The notes under the pieces are model-generated. The model was not told the DNA's origin and ran no database searches. It saw nothing but the letters and a program-made list of their open reading frames with translations. Shown piece by piece: positions 63,125-64,000 of a DNA stretch of 64,000 nucleotides. The DNA is from Dioscorea cayenensis subsp. rotundata (taxonomy: Eukaryota; Streptophyta; Magnoliopsida; Dioscoreales; Dioscoreaceae), in assembly GCF_009730915.1 (NCBI RefSeq), contig NC_052480.1, forward strand, positions 2,418,001 to 2,482,000, written 5' to 3'. Both the position numbers and the translations under genes were made by a program. Numbering within the stretch: the first letter of the stretch is position 1; every line of letters starts with the position of its first letter.

Positions 63125-64000
63125 AAACATATAAACGTAAAAATAATATGATTAGTATATAATTATCGTGATATAAAACATCCTTGTGATGGAGCGGTGG
63201 GTATTTTATTTTTCTTTTTATTCAAAATTTAAGATGTGAAATTTACTTGTGGTTTATTCATAATTATAAAACATAATATTATATAAATTCAAATCAAATT
63301 AAAAAGATCATGATCAAGTTAAAAGGATCAAATCGATCTAGTTAACTAGTATTACATAAAAATCCTAATTATTTTTTTAATTTTTTATAAAATAAATAAA
63401 TCATAAATTAAAAAAAAACCAATACAATACAGAAGTACAAAAATACAAAAAATATAACACATAAGAATTACATATGAAAGGTTCACTGAAAGTGGAGCTA
63501 CAAGGAAACTTTTTTATTTTATTTTATCTCATAGAAATTTGGACTAATTATGTACATGTATATTATAAAAAAGCTGCCGCAACTAAAAAACATTGGTAGA
63601 TTTTTTATTTATAAATGTTTGTAAATCGTTGTCTATTTCAAATTCAATGCAATGCATTTGATTTTAAATGTACAATAACTCTTATAAAAAATAGAGCGAG
63701 ATAAACAATAATATTTATATAATATAAAACTGAGATGAACAGTAAACAGTAACAACATCGGATGAATTTGTGATTGTCAATTTATTGATCGCAATAGTAA
63801 ACAAATGATATTAGTTCTTCAACCTTATTTATACTCTCCCAAAAAAAAATCATCAACAATGTTGTATTTACTGTTTTGCATCTTATTTGATTCTCTTTCT
63901 CTCCTGTCTCCACCATTATTTTTTTTCCTCTATATTTTTTTTAATATGCATACATTATTTCTCTATTATAAATACATCTTTAATCCAGTGTATTCGATTT
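63125..64000. other. AT-rich flank, no gene recognised
   Basis: No coding sequence, repeat boundary or retrotransposon interior is recognisable after the LTR end. Confidence 0.55.

Overview
The window is nuclear DNA of a flowering plant. The evidence is multi-exon genes with short GT-AG introns, plant-specific families (GTE bromodomain factors, cycloeucalenol cycloisomerase, mTERF5/MDA1, plant-type PPO2, photorespiratory T-protein), AT-rich intergenic DNA full of TA microsatellites, and plant transposon remnants. The exact lineage cannot be settled from the sequence. All identifications come from reading the proteins and from knowledge of the families; no searches were run.

Layout: 1-2835 AT-rich intergenic DNA with a MITE-like fold-back. 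2836-7486 (-) large Ser/Pro-rich basic protein of the At1g27850 type. 8430-16060 gene-poor DNA holding SINE-like repeats and a decayed inverted duplicate of the mTERF5 locus (13059-14863). 16955-21974 (+) GTE8/GTE10-type bromodomain-NET factor. 23043-24042 a 1000-N assembly gap. 24287-25686 (+) 3' half of cycloeucalenol cycloisomerase, its 5' half lost in the gap. 27389-29641 (+) divergent adenylate kinase-7-like gene with an intronic array of exon-derived repeats. 30064-33524 (-) LRR receptor pseudokinase. 34116-38087 gene-free. 38088-41225 (-) glycine-cleavage T-protein. 41400-44245 gene-free with a 135-bp tandem repeat. 44246-50649 (+) protoporphyrinogen oxidase 2. 52926-57582 (+) plant ankyrin-repeat protein. 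58685-60072 (+) mTERF5/MDA1-like organelle factor. 60837-63124 probable solo copia-type LTR carrying a nested 867-bp hAT-like element with a perfect 8-bp target duplication.

The genes do not form an operon or cluster; they are neighbours with unrelated jobs: chromatin reading, sterol synthesis, nucleotide metabolism, signalling, photorespiration, tetrapyrrole synthesis and organelle gene expression.

The most unusual points are these. (1) An inverted, unprocessed, partly deleted copy of the ankyrin 3'UTR-mTERF5 block lies about 45 kb from its parent. (2) Five degenerate copies of an exon start are arrayed in the intron of the adenylate kinase-like gene just before the real exon. (3) At least four, perhaps five, single-base insertions break otherwise well-conserved reading frames, which points to consensus errors as much as to decay. 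(4) There are three GC-AG introns in two nearby genes, one of them 81 nt, in frame and stop-free. No previously unknown multi-gene system was found; the novelty is structural.
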